Part shown: positions 49,505 through 59,761 of the stretch, in pieces
Layout of the letters: every line of letters begins with the position of its first letter
How positions within the stretch are numbered: position 1 is the stretch's first letter
Origin: Vicingaceae bacterium
GTDB taxonomy: Bacteria > Bacteroidota > Bacteroidia > Flavobacteriales_E > Vicingaceae
Direction: 5' to 3'
Length of the DNA stretch: 64,000 nt
Assembly: GCA_018402765.1 (NCBI GenBank)
Contig: JAGYIE010000003.1
Coordinates: 248,001 to 312,000 of the forward strand
Made by a program: the position numbers and the translations under genes
Notes under the pieces: model-generated
The model's database searches: none
What the model was told of the DNA's origin: nothing
Seen by the model: only the letters and a program-made list of their open reading frames with translations

Positions 49505-50218
49505 ATGTATCAAAATAACCTACTGAATAATTCGCCAATACGTGTTAGTGTCATAATTCCGACACTTAACGAGATAGAGCATATACAACAGATTATAGAA
49601 TGGATTAGTTCAGCTGACAAAAGGCTATTAGAAATAATCATTGTTGATGGTGGAAGCACAGATCAAACAGTTTCAATAGCCAAGAAGTTATGTACAATTA
49701 TAGTAAGGTCAGAAGCCTCTAGAGCCATTCAAATGAATAAAGGTGCAAGAGTTGCCCAAGGTAACGTTCTCTATTTTTTACATGCAGATACTCGCCCTCC
49801 TAAATCGTATTTGAATGATATAGAAAGTTCCATTAAATCAGGATTTTCTTATGGATGCTACAGAAGTTTATTTGATACCAAAAGTCGGAAGATGAAAATG
49901 AATGCTTTTTTTACGCGATTTAACTGTTTGATGTTTAGAGGTGGTGATCAAAGTTTATATGTTACGCGCTCTTTCTTTGATTTAACAGGAGCTTTTGATG
50001 AATCAAAAGAAATAATGGAGGAATATTATTGGTTGCGAAAAGCGAAAGGTTTAGGAGACTTAGCCATTATTCCTAAAGGTTGCCTTATTTCTACTCGAAA
50101 ATATGATAAAAACAGTTACTTTCGCATCAACTTAGCCAATCTGTATGTTTTCATGCTTTTTAATCTTGGAATTTCCTCCAAAACAATAGCCGAAACATAT
50201 AGGAAATTATTGCATTAA
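49505..50218 (+). CDS. Family 2 glycosyltransferase (TIGR04283-like, arsenosugar/selenodomain-associated type)
   Basis: VSVIIPTLNEIEHIQQII, IIVDGGSTDQTVSIA, ASRAIQMNKGARVAQGNVLYFLHADTRPP, GDQSLYVTRSFF. Confidence 0.85.
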   Translation: MYQNNLLNNSPIRVSVIIPTLNEIEHIQQIIEWISSADKRLLEIIIVDGGSTDQTVSIAKKLCTIIVRSEASRAIQMNKGARVAQGNVLYFLHADTRPPKSYLNDIESSIKSGFSYGCYRSLFDTKSRKMKMNAFFTRFNCLMFRGGDQSLYVTRSFFDLTGAFDESKEIMEEYYWLRKAKGLGDLAIIPKGCLISTRKYDKNSYFRINLANLYVFMLFNLGISSKTIAETYRKLLH

Positions 50219-50242
50219 ATTAATGTCTAAAAAGGTGTCGAT

Positions 50243-51037
50243 ATGAGTTCTTCTTTCTTTAAGGACAAGTGGATTTGGATTACCGGAGCTTCCTCAGGAA
50301 TAGGAGAAGCACTTGCAATAGACCTTTCTTCGAGGGGCGCTTTACTAATTATTTCTGCTCGAAATACTAAAGCACTTCAACAGGTTGCTAAGAAATGCAT
50401 CGGAAAAGTCTTAATTGTTCCGTTAGACTTATCTATACCTGAACAAATTACTATAGCCTTCCAGCAAGTTAAGCAAGAAAATATTCAGGTGGATATTCTA
50501 ATTAATAATGGTGGTATGAGTCAGCGAGGACTTGTAAAAAATACTGACATTGCTGTCCATCGTAGTTTATTAGAAGTGAATTATTTCGGCAGTGTGCAGT
50601 TAACAGCTCTAGTTCTTCCGCAAATGCTCGAACGTAAAAAAGGTCACATTGTGGGAATTAGCAGTATTGTTGGTCAATTCGGTTTTCCATTACGTTCTTC
50701 ATATTCAGCATCAAAGCATGCCATGAAAGGATTTCTAGAAACGCTATACTTGGAAGAGAATACTAATGGCATAGATGTAAGTATAGTTTATCCGGGGAGG
50801 ATTAATACTGAGATATCAAAACATGCACTAGATGAAAATGGAAACCCAAATGCCAACATGGATGAAAGTTTGGCAAAAGGGATGGATGTTAAAATTTGCG
50901 CAAAAAAAATCATCAAAGGAATTGAAAAAAAGAAGATAGAAATTTTTGTTGGAAAGCGAGAACTGTTACTTTTATTTATTAAAAGATATACCCCGGCAAT
51001 TTTCTTTAAAATTGCAAAAAACATAAAACCTGTATAA
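50243..51037 (+). CDS. SDR-family oxidoreductase
   Basis: WITGASSGIGEALA, NNGGMSQRGL, YSASKHAMKGFLET. Confidence 0.92.
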   Translation: MSSSFFKDKWIWITGASSGIGEALAIDLSSRGALLIISARNTKALQQVAKKCIGKVLIVPLDLSIPEQITIAFQQVKQENIQVDILINNGGMSQRGLVKNTDIAVHRSLLEVNYFGSVQLTALVLPQMLERKKGHIVGISSIVGQFGFPLRSSYSASKHAMKGFLETLYLEENTNGIDVSIVYPGRINTEISKHALDENGNPNANMDESLAKGMDVKICAKKIIKGIEKKKIEIFVGKRELLLLFIKRYTPAIFFKIAKNIKPV

Positions 51038-51048
51038 AAGATTTAGCT

Positions 51049-52116
51049 TTGGAGAATCAGAAAAAAATAATCAGCGGAATTCAGCAAGTTGGAATTGGAG
51101 TGCCTAATGTAAACGAATCATGGGCTTGGTATAGAGAGAATTTTGGAATGGATGTGCCAATATTTCAAGAAGAAGCAGAAGCTAAGCTTATGATAGATTA
51201 TACAGGTGGAGAAATTCATGCGAGAAATGCAATCCTTGCAATTAACATGCAAGGAGGTGGTGGCTTCGAAATTTGGCAATTCACTTCGCGCACTCCTCAG
51301 CCTGCATCTTTTGATATTCAACTTGGAGATCACGGCATATTCGCTGCAAAAATGAAAGTAGTAGATGTAAACTTTCTGTATGATCAATATAAAGCCAAAG
51401 GCCTTGATTTAATATCTAAAGTAGAAACTGATCCGGAAGGCAAAAAATATTTCTTTGTAAAAGACTTGTATGGTAACCTTTTTCAGATGGAAGAAGGCTC
51501 AGGTTGGTTTGATAGGAATGAATATCCCACAGGTGGTGCAAGTGGCGCTATTATAGGAGTCTCAGACATTGATAAGGCATTAAAAGTATACAGAGATATA
51601 TTAGATTATGATGTAGTTGTTTATGATGAAACAACTACTTTTTCAGACTTTGCCGCTGTCTCAGGTGGAAACCGTCCATTTAGACGTATAAAGTTAAAAC
51701 ACAAATCAGCGCGGAAAGGTAGTTTTAGCCAACTTCTTGGACCAAGTTCAATTGAGCTAGTGGCATTAACGAAAGAAAAAGGCAATAAAATTTACCGGGA
51801 TAGATACTGGGGAGATTTAGGTTTTATTCATTTGTGTTTTGATATAAAATACATGGATGCGCTTAGAAATGAATGCGATGAAAAAGGATTTTCTTTTACT
51901 GTAGATAGTCAGAATAGTTTTGATATGGGGGAGGCAGCAGGCCATTTTTCATATATTGCTGATCCTGACGGTACATTAATTGAATTTGTAGAGACACACA
52001 AGATTCCTATTTTGAAAAAAATGGGCTGGTATTTAAACTTAAAAAATAGAAATCCTGAGAAAAGTTTGCCTACATGGATGGTAAAAGCACTTCGGTTTAA
52101 CCGTGTAAAGGACTAG
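51049..52116 (+). CDS. VOC-family (glyoxalase/dioxygenase superfamily) protein, two VOC modules
   Basis: TTG start; IQQVGIGVPNVNESWAWYRENFGMDVPIF...YGNLFQMEE and second module AIIGVSDIDKALKVYRDILDYDVVVYDE...PDGTLIEFVETHK. Confidence 0.88.
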   Translation: MENQKKIISGIQQVGIGVPNVNESWAWYRENFGMDVPIFQEEAEAKLMIDYTGGEIHARNAILAINMQGGGGFEIWQFTSRTPQPASFDIQLGDHGIFAAKMKVVDVNFLYDQYKAKGLDLISKVETDPEGKKYFFVKDLYGNLFQMEEGSGWFDRNEYPTGGASGAIIGVSDIDKALKVYRDILDYDVVVYDETTTFSDFAAVSGGNRPFRRIKLKHKSARKGSFSQLLGPSSIELVALTKEKGNKIYRDRYWGDLGFIHLCFDIKYMDALRNECDEKGFSFTVDSQNSFDMGEAAGHFSYIADPDGTLIEFVETHKIPILKKMGWYLNLKNRNPEKSLPTWMVKALRFNRVKD

Positions 52117-53339
52117 TTCAAATCGGCTATAACTTTTTTTCTTGCAACTAGTTGACTTTCTACATCCTGTTGATTAAGAAATTTTTCTACATTTTTTATA
52201 GCTCTAAAGTAATCTCTTATTTTTACATACAGTATTCCTAATATTATCATACTTGCAGCAATCAGCGTAAAATGAGTTCCTGTAAGTGAACCAATAACAT
52301 AACTCATTAATGGCAGGTAGAATATATAGATTACGACTGATAAACAAAGTCTTACTGATGCATAAAACTCAATTAATTTCACCGTTTTAGCCGTTACTTT
52401 TTTTGCAATCACGAAAGGCAGTGCATTAGGAATATAGCCAATTAGCCAAAATAGTAGAAAAACAATTCCCGAGAGAAATCGAATATATATTGGCGTTTGT
52501 GCGCCATTAATAATGCATTCGCTCAAATTATGCTCGTGTTTAGGATAAAATTTAATGAGCTCTTGTATTGATTTAGTTTCCGCTTTTGTTACCCAATTTT
52601 GTTCAGCAGATAAACGGCTAATATTTTTTAGATTTTGCGAGCGCATTATGGGTGCAATTTTCTCGTATGTGATGCCTCCTATTTCTTTTTCGTTGACGAT
52701 AATTGAAGCCGCTTTTATTCCTTCATACAATTCTTGATTGAATTGTCTAATAGCCTTCATTTCTGATTCCTGAAAAAGCGTTTTGTATTTTTTAATTGCA
52801 ATAGGTTCAGATATTCCAATAATTACCTCAGACCTAAATAGAGTAGGGTAGGTGTAGTTAAGGCTCATTGGTATAATCTGAAGATTTAATTCAAAGTTAT
52901 TGTAAGATTCTGCCCCGAAAGCGATACGTGCAGTTCCTTTTTTTAGAGGCCTTACCAATTTATCGGTAATGCTAATTCCTTCAGAAAATATCAGAATTGA
53001 GCCTCCTTTTTTCATAATTTCAAAGCATCTTGAAAAAGTTTCTTCGTTTTTATGGAGGTTTTCACTTCCTTCTTGGAGTCGATAAATTGGAATAAGATTC
53101 ATTTTGCTTAACAACCACATTTTAAATGGAGTATTAAATACATCAGATCGAGCTAGAAAGTATAGTTTTCGTGGGCTGTATGCGCCAATGATAATCGCAT
53201 CTAAAAATGAATTCGGATGGGTACAAGCGAAAATACTCGGCTTGTCTTTCGGGATATTGGTCAATCCATCAATCACAATATTTTTGTAAAATATGGAAAG
53301 CGCGAAACGCATAGTATATTTAAGGAAATAATAAATCAA
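52113..53339 (-). CDS. 1-acyl-sn-glycerol-3-phosphate acyltransferase-like membrane protein
   Basis: FACTHPNSFLDAIIIG (HX4D-like), FSEGISITDKLVRPLKKGTARIA; C-terminal TM helices. Confidence 0.88.
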   Translation of the reverse strand: MIYYFLKYTMRFALSIFYKNIVIDGLTNIPKDKPSIFACTHPNSFLDAIIIGAYSPRKLYFLARSDVFNTPFKMWLLSKMNLIPIYRLQEGSENLHKNEETFSRCFEIMKKGGSILIFSEGISITDKLVRPLKKGTARIAFGAESYNNFELNLQIIPMSLNYTYPTLFRSEVIIGISEPIAIKKYKTLFQESEMKAIRQFNQELYEGIKAASIIVNEKEIGGITYEKIAPIMRSQNLKNISRLSAEQNWVTKAETKSIQELIKFYPKHEHNLSECIINGAQTPIYIRFLSGIVFLLFWLIGYIPNALPFVIAKKVTAKTVKLIEFYASVRLCLSVVIYIFYLPLMSYVIGSLTGTHFTLIAASMIILGILYVKIRDYFRAIKNVEKFLNQQDVESQLVARKKVIADLN

Positions 53340-53346
53340 TGGAGAG

Positions 53347-55242
53347 TTATTTTAAGTAATACTGACTGTTTTTGTAAGCAAAAAATGAAATCTTATCTAA
53401 TAAAAATTCGTCTTCCTCTTTATTCCAAACATAAGCTTTTATTTTATCCGTGGGACTAATCCCATCAGGCAAGTAAAGAGAAACTAAAGCCATGTTCCAT
53501 CTGTCTTTTTGATAAAATGGAGCAAGATCAGTACCTCTCCAATCTACATTTCCCTCTTCATTGTCTATAGAAATTGCGAGAATCCCTTTTGGTCTTTTTG
53601 TTGATTTAAAGTGAATAAGAAAGGTAATTACGTTTGCACTGTCCAGAGTTAAATTATTCCCTACTATATCTTTTACAACTATCGGATACACTTCATTTTT
53701 CTGAATAGAATAATAGGTGTTTCCTGAAATGGAATCGATATTTAGATGCGTTTTATCAAATCCAAACGCTGCTACTTCCTGATCAAAAGTTGTAGAATAC
53801 TTGAATTGGGTTGCACTCTCCTCACCCTTCTGAAATACCATAAGCTCTGCATTATTTAGTCGTTTACTCTTTTTTATGGAGGGGTAGTAATATCGAATTA
53901 ACTCTTTTAGCTCAAATGGATTATTCGTATTAGCCCAAGTAAATACTAAACTTTCTTTAGCTGATTTTTCTAAATGATGGCTAAGTTTTGCAAGATCAGC
54001 ATGTGTAGTAATAGAAGTAAGTAAGAAAGTGTCATCCCATTTCATTCGTTTAAGGTAATAATCATAATAAAAAGGATCAACGATGTTGGCAATTACATCA
54101 TAACTACCATCAATTTCATTTGTCCACTCTGATAGTATCTGGGTGGTCTCTTTAAATTCTCCAAAGGAGGACTCATGATAGTATTTCCAATTTATTGCAG
54201 AACTAAAAACGAATACAATAGAAAGTATAATAATTAATCTATTGTTGTTTCTTTTTAGATCTAGACCTTCAGCAAATGAGAATAAAAAACCCAATAAAAA
54301 CGGGAATGAAAATAAAAGGGTTGAAAATTGAAGAACTGGATTAGAATATTTAGAATAAAAGAAACCAATAGTGAAAGGAATTAAAGCCCAAAATAGCATT
54401 ACTAAATTTCGTTTACTCAAAGCTACCTTATCTCTTATACCGCAAGCAATCGCAAAGCAAATTAATAGGATTACTAACCAACTTCTATTAAATATATAAA
54501 ACAGATAATCAAAATAAAAACCATTTTCAGGAGAAGGTAGCCAACCACCAACACCACCTACATTAAGCTGCAAGATAAAATACTTAATGAACGGGAGAAA
54601 TGCTACACCGATTATAAGGTTTAAAATTATGTAAGTTTTAAATCGATGCGGTTTTATTAAAAATAAACCTGTAATTATGGTTATAGCTATCGTTAAAGTT
54701 AAAAAATAATGTATGTAAATAGAGAATATTCCAAATAAGGCATACAATATATAGGTTTTAGCGGTATATCTACCTGATATAACTAGCTTGGTCCAATAAT
54801 AGGTAAATAATAGGCCAAAAAATAGCCCGATTCCGTAAGGTCTAGCTAATTGTGTGTATACAATTGGATAGTTTAAAAGCGCAATGCTACCTGCCACTAA
54901 AATTCCTGTTGTTGGAGAAAACCATCTATTAAAAAGTCGATAGCTTAGAGGAATAGAAAGTATACCCATTATGGCAAAAGGAAGCCTTAATATAAATGGA
55001 GATGTTCCAAATACTAAGGTCCAGTTATAAATAAAAAATTGAGCAAATGGGGGATGCGTATCAGGTACAGTAGCATAAGAAAGCCAAAGTGCTAAATTAG
55101 AGTCGTGCTGAGTTCTATTTAGTGCACTTAATTCATCATTTGTAAGGCTCCATTCACCTAAATTATAGAATCTAAGTAACCCGCCTATAATTACAAAAGA
55201 CCAAAGAAAAATATTGATTATATTTTTTTCTGTTGGTTTCAT
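53347..55242 (-). CDS. GT39/ArnT-like family membrane glycosyltransferase
   Basis: GGLLRFYNLGEWSLTNDELSAL, PDTHPPFAQFFIYNW, many TM helices. Confidence 0.85.
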   Translation of the reverse strand: MKPTEKNIINIFLWSFVIIGGLLRFYNLGEWSLTNDELSALNRTQHDSNLALWLSYATVPDTHPPFAQFFIYNWTLVFGTSPFILRLPFAIMGILSIPLSYRLFNRWFSPTTGILVAGSIALLNYPIVYTQLARPYGIGLFFGLLFTYYWTKLVISGRYTAKTYILYALFGIFSIYIHYFLTLTIAITIITGLFLIKPHRFKTYIILNLIIGVAFLPFIKYFILQLNVGGVGGWLPSPENGFYFDYLFYIFNRSWLVILLICFAIACGIRDKVALSKRNLVMLFWALIPFTIGFFYSKYSNPVLQFSTLLFSFPFLLGFLFSFAEGLDLKRNNNRLIIILSIVFVFSSAINWKYYHESSFGEFKETTQILSEWTNEIDGSYDVIANIVDPFYYDYYLKRMKWDDTFLLTSITTHADLAKLSHHLEKSAKESLVFTWANTNNPFELKELIRYYYPSIKKSKRLNNAELMVFQKGEESATQFKYSTTFDQEVAAFGFDKTHLNIDSISGNTYYSIQKNEVYPIVVKDIVGNNLTLDSANVITFLIHFKSTKRPKGILAISIDNEEGNVDWRGTDLAPFYQKDRWNMALVSLYLPDGISPTDKIKAYVWNKEEDEFLLDKISFFAYKNSQYYLK

Positions 55243-55991
55243 ACATCTCTTTGTCGCAATGCTTCAAATAATATAATCCCTGCAGCTACAGAAACATTTA
55301 AGGACCCAATTTCTCCTTTTAATGGAATTTTAACCTTATCGTCTGAAAGATTTAGCAATGTAGATGAGATACCTACCTCTTCATTTCCAACTATAATTGC
55401 TAAAGGACCTTTAAGGTTTGCACCATGCATCATGGTTTCTGTTTTTTCTGTGCAACTGATTAGTTTAACTCCTGATTCCTTCAAATTTTCAGCTAAAGCT
55501 GGTAGGCTTTTTACACGACAAACAGGAATTCTCATCAATGCACCTGCCGATGTTTTTACCGCATCTGCAGTAATCTCAGCGGAGCCTTTAGATGGTATAA
55601 TAATCGCATGAGCGCCTGCACACTCTGCTGACCGACAAATAGCTCCAAAATTTCGAACATCGCTAACTCTATCACAAATTAATAAGAAAGGGTCTTCACC
55701 TTTCTCATAAATTGCCGGTAGGATATCTTCAATGTTTTGAAATTCGATAGGCGATAAATATGCAATTACCCCTTGATGATTTCCTTCTATAAATTTTAAC
55801 CTTTTTTCAGGCACATTTTGAGACGGTACTGCATACTGCTTTATGGTTTTTCGTAATTCAGTAACCAATGCTCCCCTTAGGTCCTGTTGAACAAGTACTT
55901 TTTCTATTTCTTTCCCCGATCTAATCGCTTCAATTACTGCCCGAGTGCCGAAGAATAAATCGGTAGACTTTCTATTTTCTCTTTCTTTCAT
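55239..55991 (-). CDS. rlmB: 23S rRNA (guanosine(2251)-2'-O)-methyltransferase RlmB-type (SpoU family)
   Basis: DLFFGTRAVIEAIRSGKEIEKVLVQ, CDRVSDVRNFGAICRSAECAGAHAIIIP, IVGNEEVGIS, IPLKGEIGSLNVSVAAGIILFEALRQR; start shortened to MKERENRK. Confidence 0.93.
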   Translation of the reverse strand: MKERENRKSTDLFFGTRAVIEAIRSGKEIEKVLVQQDLRGALVTELRKTIKQYAVPSQNVPEKRLKFIEGNHQGVIAYLSPIEFQNIEDILPAIYEKGEDPFLLICDRVSDVRNFGAICRSAECAGAHAIIIPSKGSAEITADAVKTSAGALMRIPVCRVKSLPALAENLKESGVKLISCTEKTETMMHGANLKGPLAIIVGNEEVGISSTLLNLSDDKVKIPLKGEIGSLNVSVAAGIILFEALRQRDV

Positions 55992-55995
55992 AATA

Positions 55996-57261
55996 CTAAT
56001 ATACCCTCCCTTGACGCCAATTATCAACTGCTTTATACCAGTTAGTTTTGTATGTAGGATTGCGTTCTAAAATATAAATATTGGTAGAAACCGGAGTTTC
56101 GATTCTAGTAAAATTAAAGCTAATAGCCAGCATATTTGTTTCTTCACCATAAATCCACTTCTCATAGTTATATCCTTTATAGATAGTAGATGGGGCACCA
56201 TATATAAGATAGATTAGTCCTCTATCGGTTCTCCATCCTTCTTGTACATCTGTAAAAAATCTATTAGAAGACTCTACTCGCCCATAATAAGTACCAAGTA
56301 TTTGTTTTGCTCTATTGAAATCTTTAGTAATATTCAACCAGAATTCATCAACTCCTTCTTTTGGATTAGGATTCGAAAGTAATTTGTCATATTCCTTTTG
56401 CGTTGAAATAAATCTTGTGGGTTGTAATAATTGCTTTACATCACTTATAATTGGATAATCTTCATCTACTGATAAAAATGTATAGAAATTATTTGGTGAT
56501 TGTACATCCGAAATGCTATAAAAACCTTTCTGTTTTGCTGCTACAAATGTCGTGTCTAGTAAAAATAGTTGTTCAGTTCTAATTGGCTCTGGCAAACTAT
56601 AATTTATTCCATTTTCTGAAAATGGAGGAGGAGCCATTCCAAATGGATTTTCATAAAAGTTTAGTTGAAAAGCAGTTTTGCTTAGCCAAGGACTCTTTAC
56701 AATTTTGAAAGGCTTCTTTTCTGCTATTTGATCATTAAGCAAAGGGTAATTGTTTGAATCGAGTAGTAAAAAATGGCCATTGGTAATATCTTGAGATTTT
56801 TTAAAATTGAAAAACTCAACTGTATTCAGGTCACGATTTTCATCTCGAATTCTTATCTCAATAAAATAGTTATTCTCATTTTTTGCTTTAACGGTAAATC
56901 CGCCAAGTAATGATTTACTAAACATACCTTCAACAGTGGTATCTCTCATCTGATATGTAGCGCTATCAATTAGTGTTTGAGCATCAGATTGTAGGTACAA
57001 TTTATACCTAATTTTTAGATTGGCTTCGTAAGTGGAATCACCATATACTTTAGTGTAAAGAACCTCCTTGGCATTTATTCCAAAATAAAAGTTAGATAAC
57101 TGATCAGACAAGTGAAATAACTTAAAGTCTGGCCTGATTATAGATGGTTCGGGATCGTATTTATAGGCAAAGTTTATTTTAGATGTTGAGTTTGATCTAC
57201 TGCATCCAAACAACAGAGAAGCAATTGCAAAGAAGATAATTAAAGTGCGATTTATTCTCAT
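55996..57261 (-). CDS. GWxTD domain-containing lipoprotein
   Basis: SLLFGCSRSN lipobox; FFTDVQEGWRTDRGLIYLIYGAPSTIYK (GWxTD motif). Confidence 0.92.
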   Translation of the reverse strand: MRINRTLIIFFAIASLLFGCSRSNSTSKINFAYKYDPEPSIIRPDFKLFHLSDQLSNFYFGINAKEVLYTKVYGDSTYEANLKIRYKLYLQSDAQTLIDSATYQMRDTTVEGMFSKSLLGGFTVKAKNENNYFIEIRIRDENRDLNTVEFFNFKKSQDITNGHFLLLDSNNYPLLNDQIAEKKPFKIVKSPWLSKTAFQLNFYENPFGMAPPPFSENGINYSLPEPIRTEQLFLLDTTFVAAKQKGFYSISDVQSPNNFYTFLSVDEDYPIISDVKQLLQPTRFISTQKEYDKLLSNPNPKEGVDEFWLNITKDFNRAKQILGTYYGRVESSNRFFTDVQEGWRTDRGLIYLIYGAPSTIYKGYNYEKWIYGEETNMLAISFNFTRIETPVSTNIYILERNPTYKTNWYKAVDNWRQGRVY

Positions 57262-57391
57262 TTTATAGTCGTCAATTATTTAACTTGTTGAATGAATTTA
57301 ATGCGATTTTACGAATTGTCTAAGTTACAATTTCTCGTTGCAATATTTTATTCGATACTTCAAAGAGCGATGTAAGAAATACAATTCAAAC

Positions 57392-57997
57392 CTAATAATT
57401 TAATATTAGTACCGGAGTATTCAGTCCAATTGAGCTGTATAAACTAATTACATCGTCATTTTTCATGCGGATACATCCATGACTTGCAGGTTGGCCAATT
57501 AGTCCCTCTTCCGGGGTTCCATGAATGTAGATATATCGATTATAGGTATCTACATTACCACCCTTGTTAATTCCTTCTTCCGTACCTGTTAACCATAAAA
57601 TCCGTGATGTTACTTTATCTTCATATATATCAGTACTATCTGTGTATATGTTGGCTATTTGTCCGTTAAAAATGCGCTCTTGTAGAATTGCTCCTTTTGG
57701 CAATTTATCGCCAATTTTTTCTTTAATAACATGCAATCCTTCCGGAGTTTTTCCACTATTAATTTCTTGACCAACGCCATTTTTAGCGCTAGAAATGATG
57801 AATTCATTTTCTATTACTCCATCTTTAATATGAAACAGTTTTTGGCTTTTGATAGAGATAAATAGATATTCGCTATACGAAGTGTTGTATTTTATAGATA
57901 AGTAATCATCAAGAAATGTTGTTATATTAATCATTGATGAAGCAGAAATAGCAATTATAAAAAGCAAGGAAAAGGAAAGTAGAGACACTTTTTTCAA
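57392..57997 (-). CDS. L,D-transpeptidase (YkuD family)
   Basis: YIYIHGTPEEGLIGQPASHGCIRMKNDDVISLY: catalytic HGx..SHGCIRM. Confidence 0.94.
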   Translation of the reverse strand: MKKVSLLSFSLLFIIAISASSMINITTFLDDYLSIKYNTSYSEYLFISIKSQKLFHIKDGVIENEFIISSAKNGVGQEINSGKTPEGLHVIKEKIGDKLPKGAILQERIFNGQIANIYTDSTDIYEDKVTSRILWLTGTEEGINKGGNVDTYNRYIYIHGTPEEGLIGQPASHGCIRMKNDDVISLYSSIGLNTPVLILNY

Positions 57998-58027
57998 TGG
58001 AATGAATTTTCTACGAAAGTATATTAA

Positions 58028-59758
58028 TTAGAAAAAATTTACAAAACCAAAATGAATTTTTGCTGCTCTAAAATCTATCGGGTTATTAAATTGCTGACCA
58101 ATAGCATAGTTTATTGAAAATATGCCTGCTCCTGTTTGAAAATTTATTCCTGTTCCAAACCCTAAAGGTGTATCTGATTCAAATGACCCATCAATATCTT
58201 TTTCATAGTAAGCAAGGTCTGCAAATAAAAAAATACTAGAGTTCCGCTCTAATATAAATCGGTACTCTGCTGTCCCGATAGTAAAAAGATTTGCAAATAT
58301 GGACTCTTCATCAAATCCTCTTAAGGTCTTAATTCCTCCTATTCTCAATAATTCGTTTTCAAAAAGCGCGTCATTATAAATAGCCGCAGTTTGATTTCTC
58401 AACTTTATGGTACTCCTTTTCCCAATCGGAAGAAAATAACTAGCATCTATTTTTCCTGAAATAATTGTGCTATTTAAGGGAATATTGTCATAAGCAGATG
58501 GGTTAATCTCAAGTAAGCTAGATATAGTTGAAATCTTTTTTATTCCTACTGAAAGGTCACCTAAAAGTTGAAATCCATCTCTAGGATTAAATCTGTAATT
58601 TAATTTCTCCTTATAATAGCGAATACCATAAAGTAATGAATTATAATCTGCAAATGGAGGAAGTGTGCTTATTGAACTTGTTAAATCATTTCCTAGCCTT
58701 CTAGAGCTATTGCTTTGCAAATATAATTGAATATAGTCGTAGCCTTTCAGGAGGTATTGAATTCCTAATTTATTTTGAATATCTAAAAATAGCGTATCTC
58801 TTTTGTAAAGAGCGAACTTAACGTCTAATCCAAATGGAGTTTTAAAAATGAAAGGGAGGTTAGCGTGGATATTTAAATTTTGAGTGGATCCAATTAGCTT
58901 TCGCCATTGCAAATCAAAACTTTCTCCCTTTCCAATCGCATTAATTAAATTTAATTCTAAATTGCCTGTAAATTCAATCTTTCCTGTTTCTTCATTTGTT
59001 AGAAGCCCAATTATGCCATCGAATCGACTAGCTGATTTTTTGTCCAAGTAGAGGATTAGTTTTGCTTTATCTTTAAAAAATTGAATTTCAAAAGGCTGAT
59101 GCTGTTCTAAAAAGGGAATCTCATTCAGTCGACTCCCAACTTCATTCACTAAAGCATTATTGAAAAGATCACCGGGTTTAATGCCCAGATAGTTGTATAG
59201 ATATTGATCACCTATGCTGACATCTCCTTTCACAAGGATGCTATCAATATAATATTTTGGGCCTTTGTCAACATTCAGCGTTGCAGATATTTCATCATTT
59301 GAGATAGAGGTTTCTTTCAATTTTATTTGGCAAAAAGGGTAACCATTATTTTCATAATATCGGACAAGGCTACTCATAAAACTTATGGACTCTTTGGTGC
59401 TAAACGGTTTTTTAAAATAAAGCTTATCCACGAAATTAGCATTACTAAGGGCTTCATCAGAAATATTGCCCCTATCTAGCTTACTCCACTTGAAGGGCTT
59501 GCCTATTTGTAAGTTTATTACTGCACTATCATTTATTATACTTATTTGATCTATTGATGCAGATAGGTAAGAAGCCTCTCTTAGTTCTACAATTGGTTCT
59601 TTTAATAAGGAGAGGATGGCAAGTGAATCTTTAGCTTTTACAGGTAAATTTATTCCTTTGGGTATTTGAGTGTCATGTTTATAATAAAGTCTAATAGATT
59701 GACTTTTTATAAGTAAGCAATTAAAAACGAGAATTAGAATTAAAAATAAATACCGCAT
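58028..59758 (-). CDS. BamA/TamA-family (Omp85) outer-membrane protein with POTRA domains
   Basis: Signal peptide; POTRA-like regions, C-terminal barrel with LLRIGGIKTLRGFDEESIFANLFTIGTAEYRFIL and terminal aromatic F. Confidence 0.9.
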   Translation of the reverse strand: MRYLFLILILVFNCLLIKSQSIRLYYKHDTQIPKGINLPVKAKDSLAILSLLKEPIVELREASYLSASIDQISIINDSAVINLQIGKPFKWSKLDRGNISDEALSNANFVDKLYFKKPFSTKESISFMSSLVRYYENNGYPFCQIKLKETSISNDEISATLNVDKGPKYYIDSILVKGDVSIGDQYLYNYLGIKPGDLFNNALVNEVGSRLNEIPFLEQHQPFEIQFFKDKAKLILYLDKKSASRFDGIIGLLTNEETGKIEFTGNLELNLINAIGKGESFDLQWRKLIGSTQNLNIHANLPFIFKTPFGLDVKFALYKRDTLFLDIQNKLGIQYLLKGYDYIQLYLQSNSSRRLGNDLTSSISTLPPFADYNSLLYGIRYYKEKLNYRFNPRDGFQLLGDLSVGIKKISTISSLLEINPSAYDNIPLNSTIISGKIDASYFLPIGKRSTIKLRNQTAAIYNDALFENELLRIGGIKTLRGFDEESIFANLFTIGTAEYRFILERNSSIFLFADLAYYEKDIDGSFESDTPLGFGTGINFQTGAGIFSINYAIGQQFNNPIDFRAAKIHFGFVNFF

Positions 59759-59761
59759 ACT

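Noticed and set aside
48152-52116. Candidate secondary-metabolite or defence cluster (DUF547, rhodanese, GT2, SDR, VOC)
   Set aside because: Genes are of common types, in mixed orientation, with no toxin, nuclease, NRPS/PKS or defence-associated domain; reported only as a neighbourhood observation.
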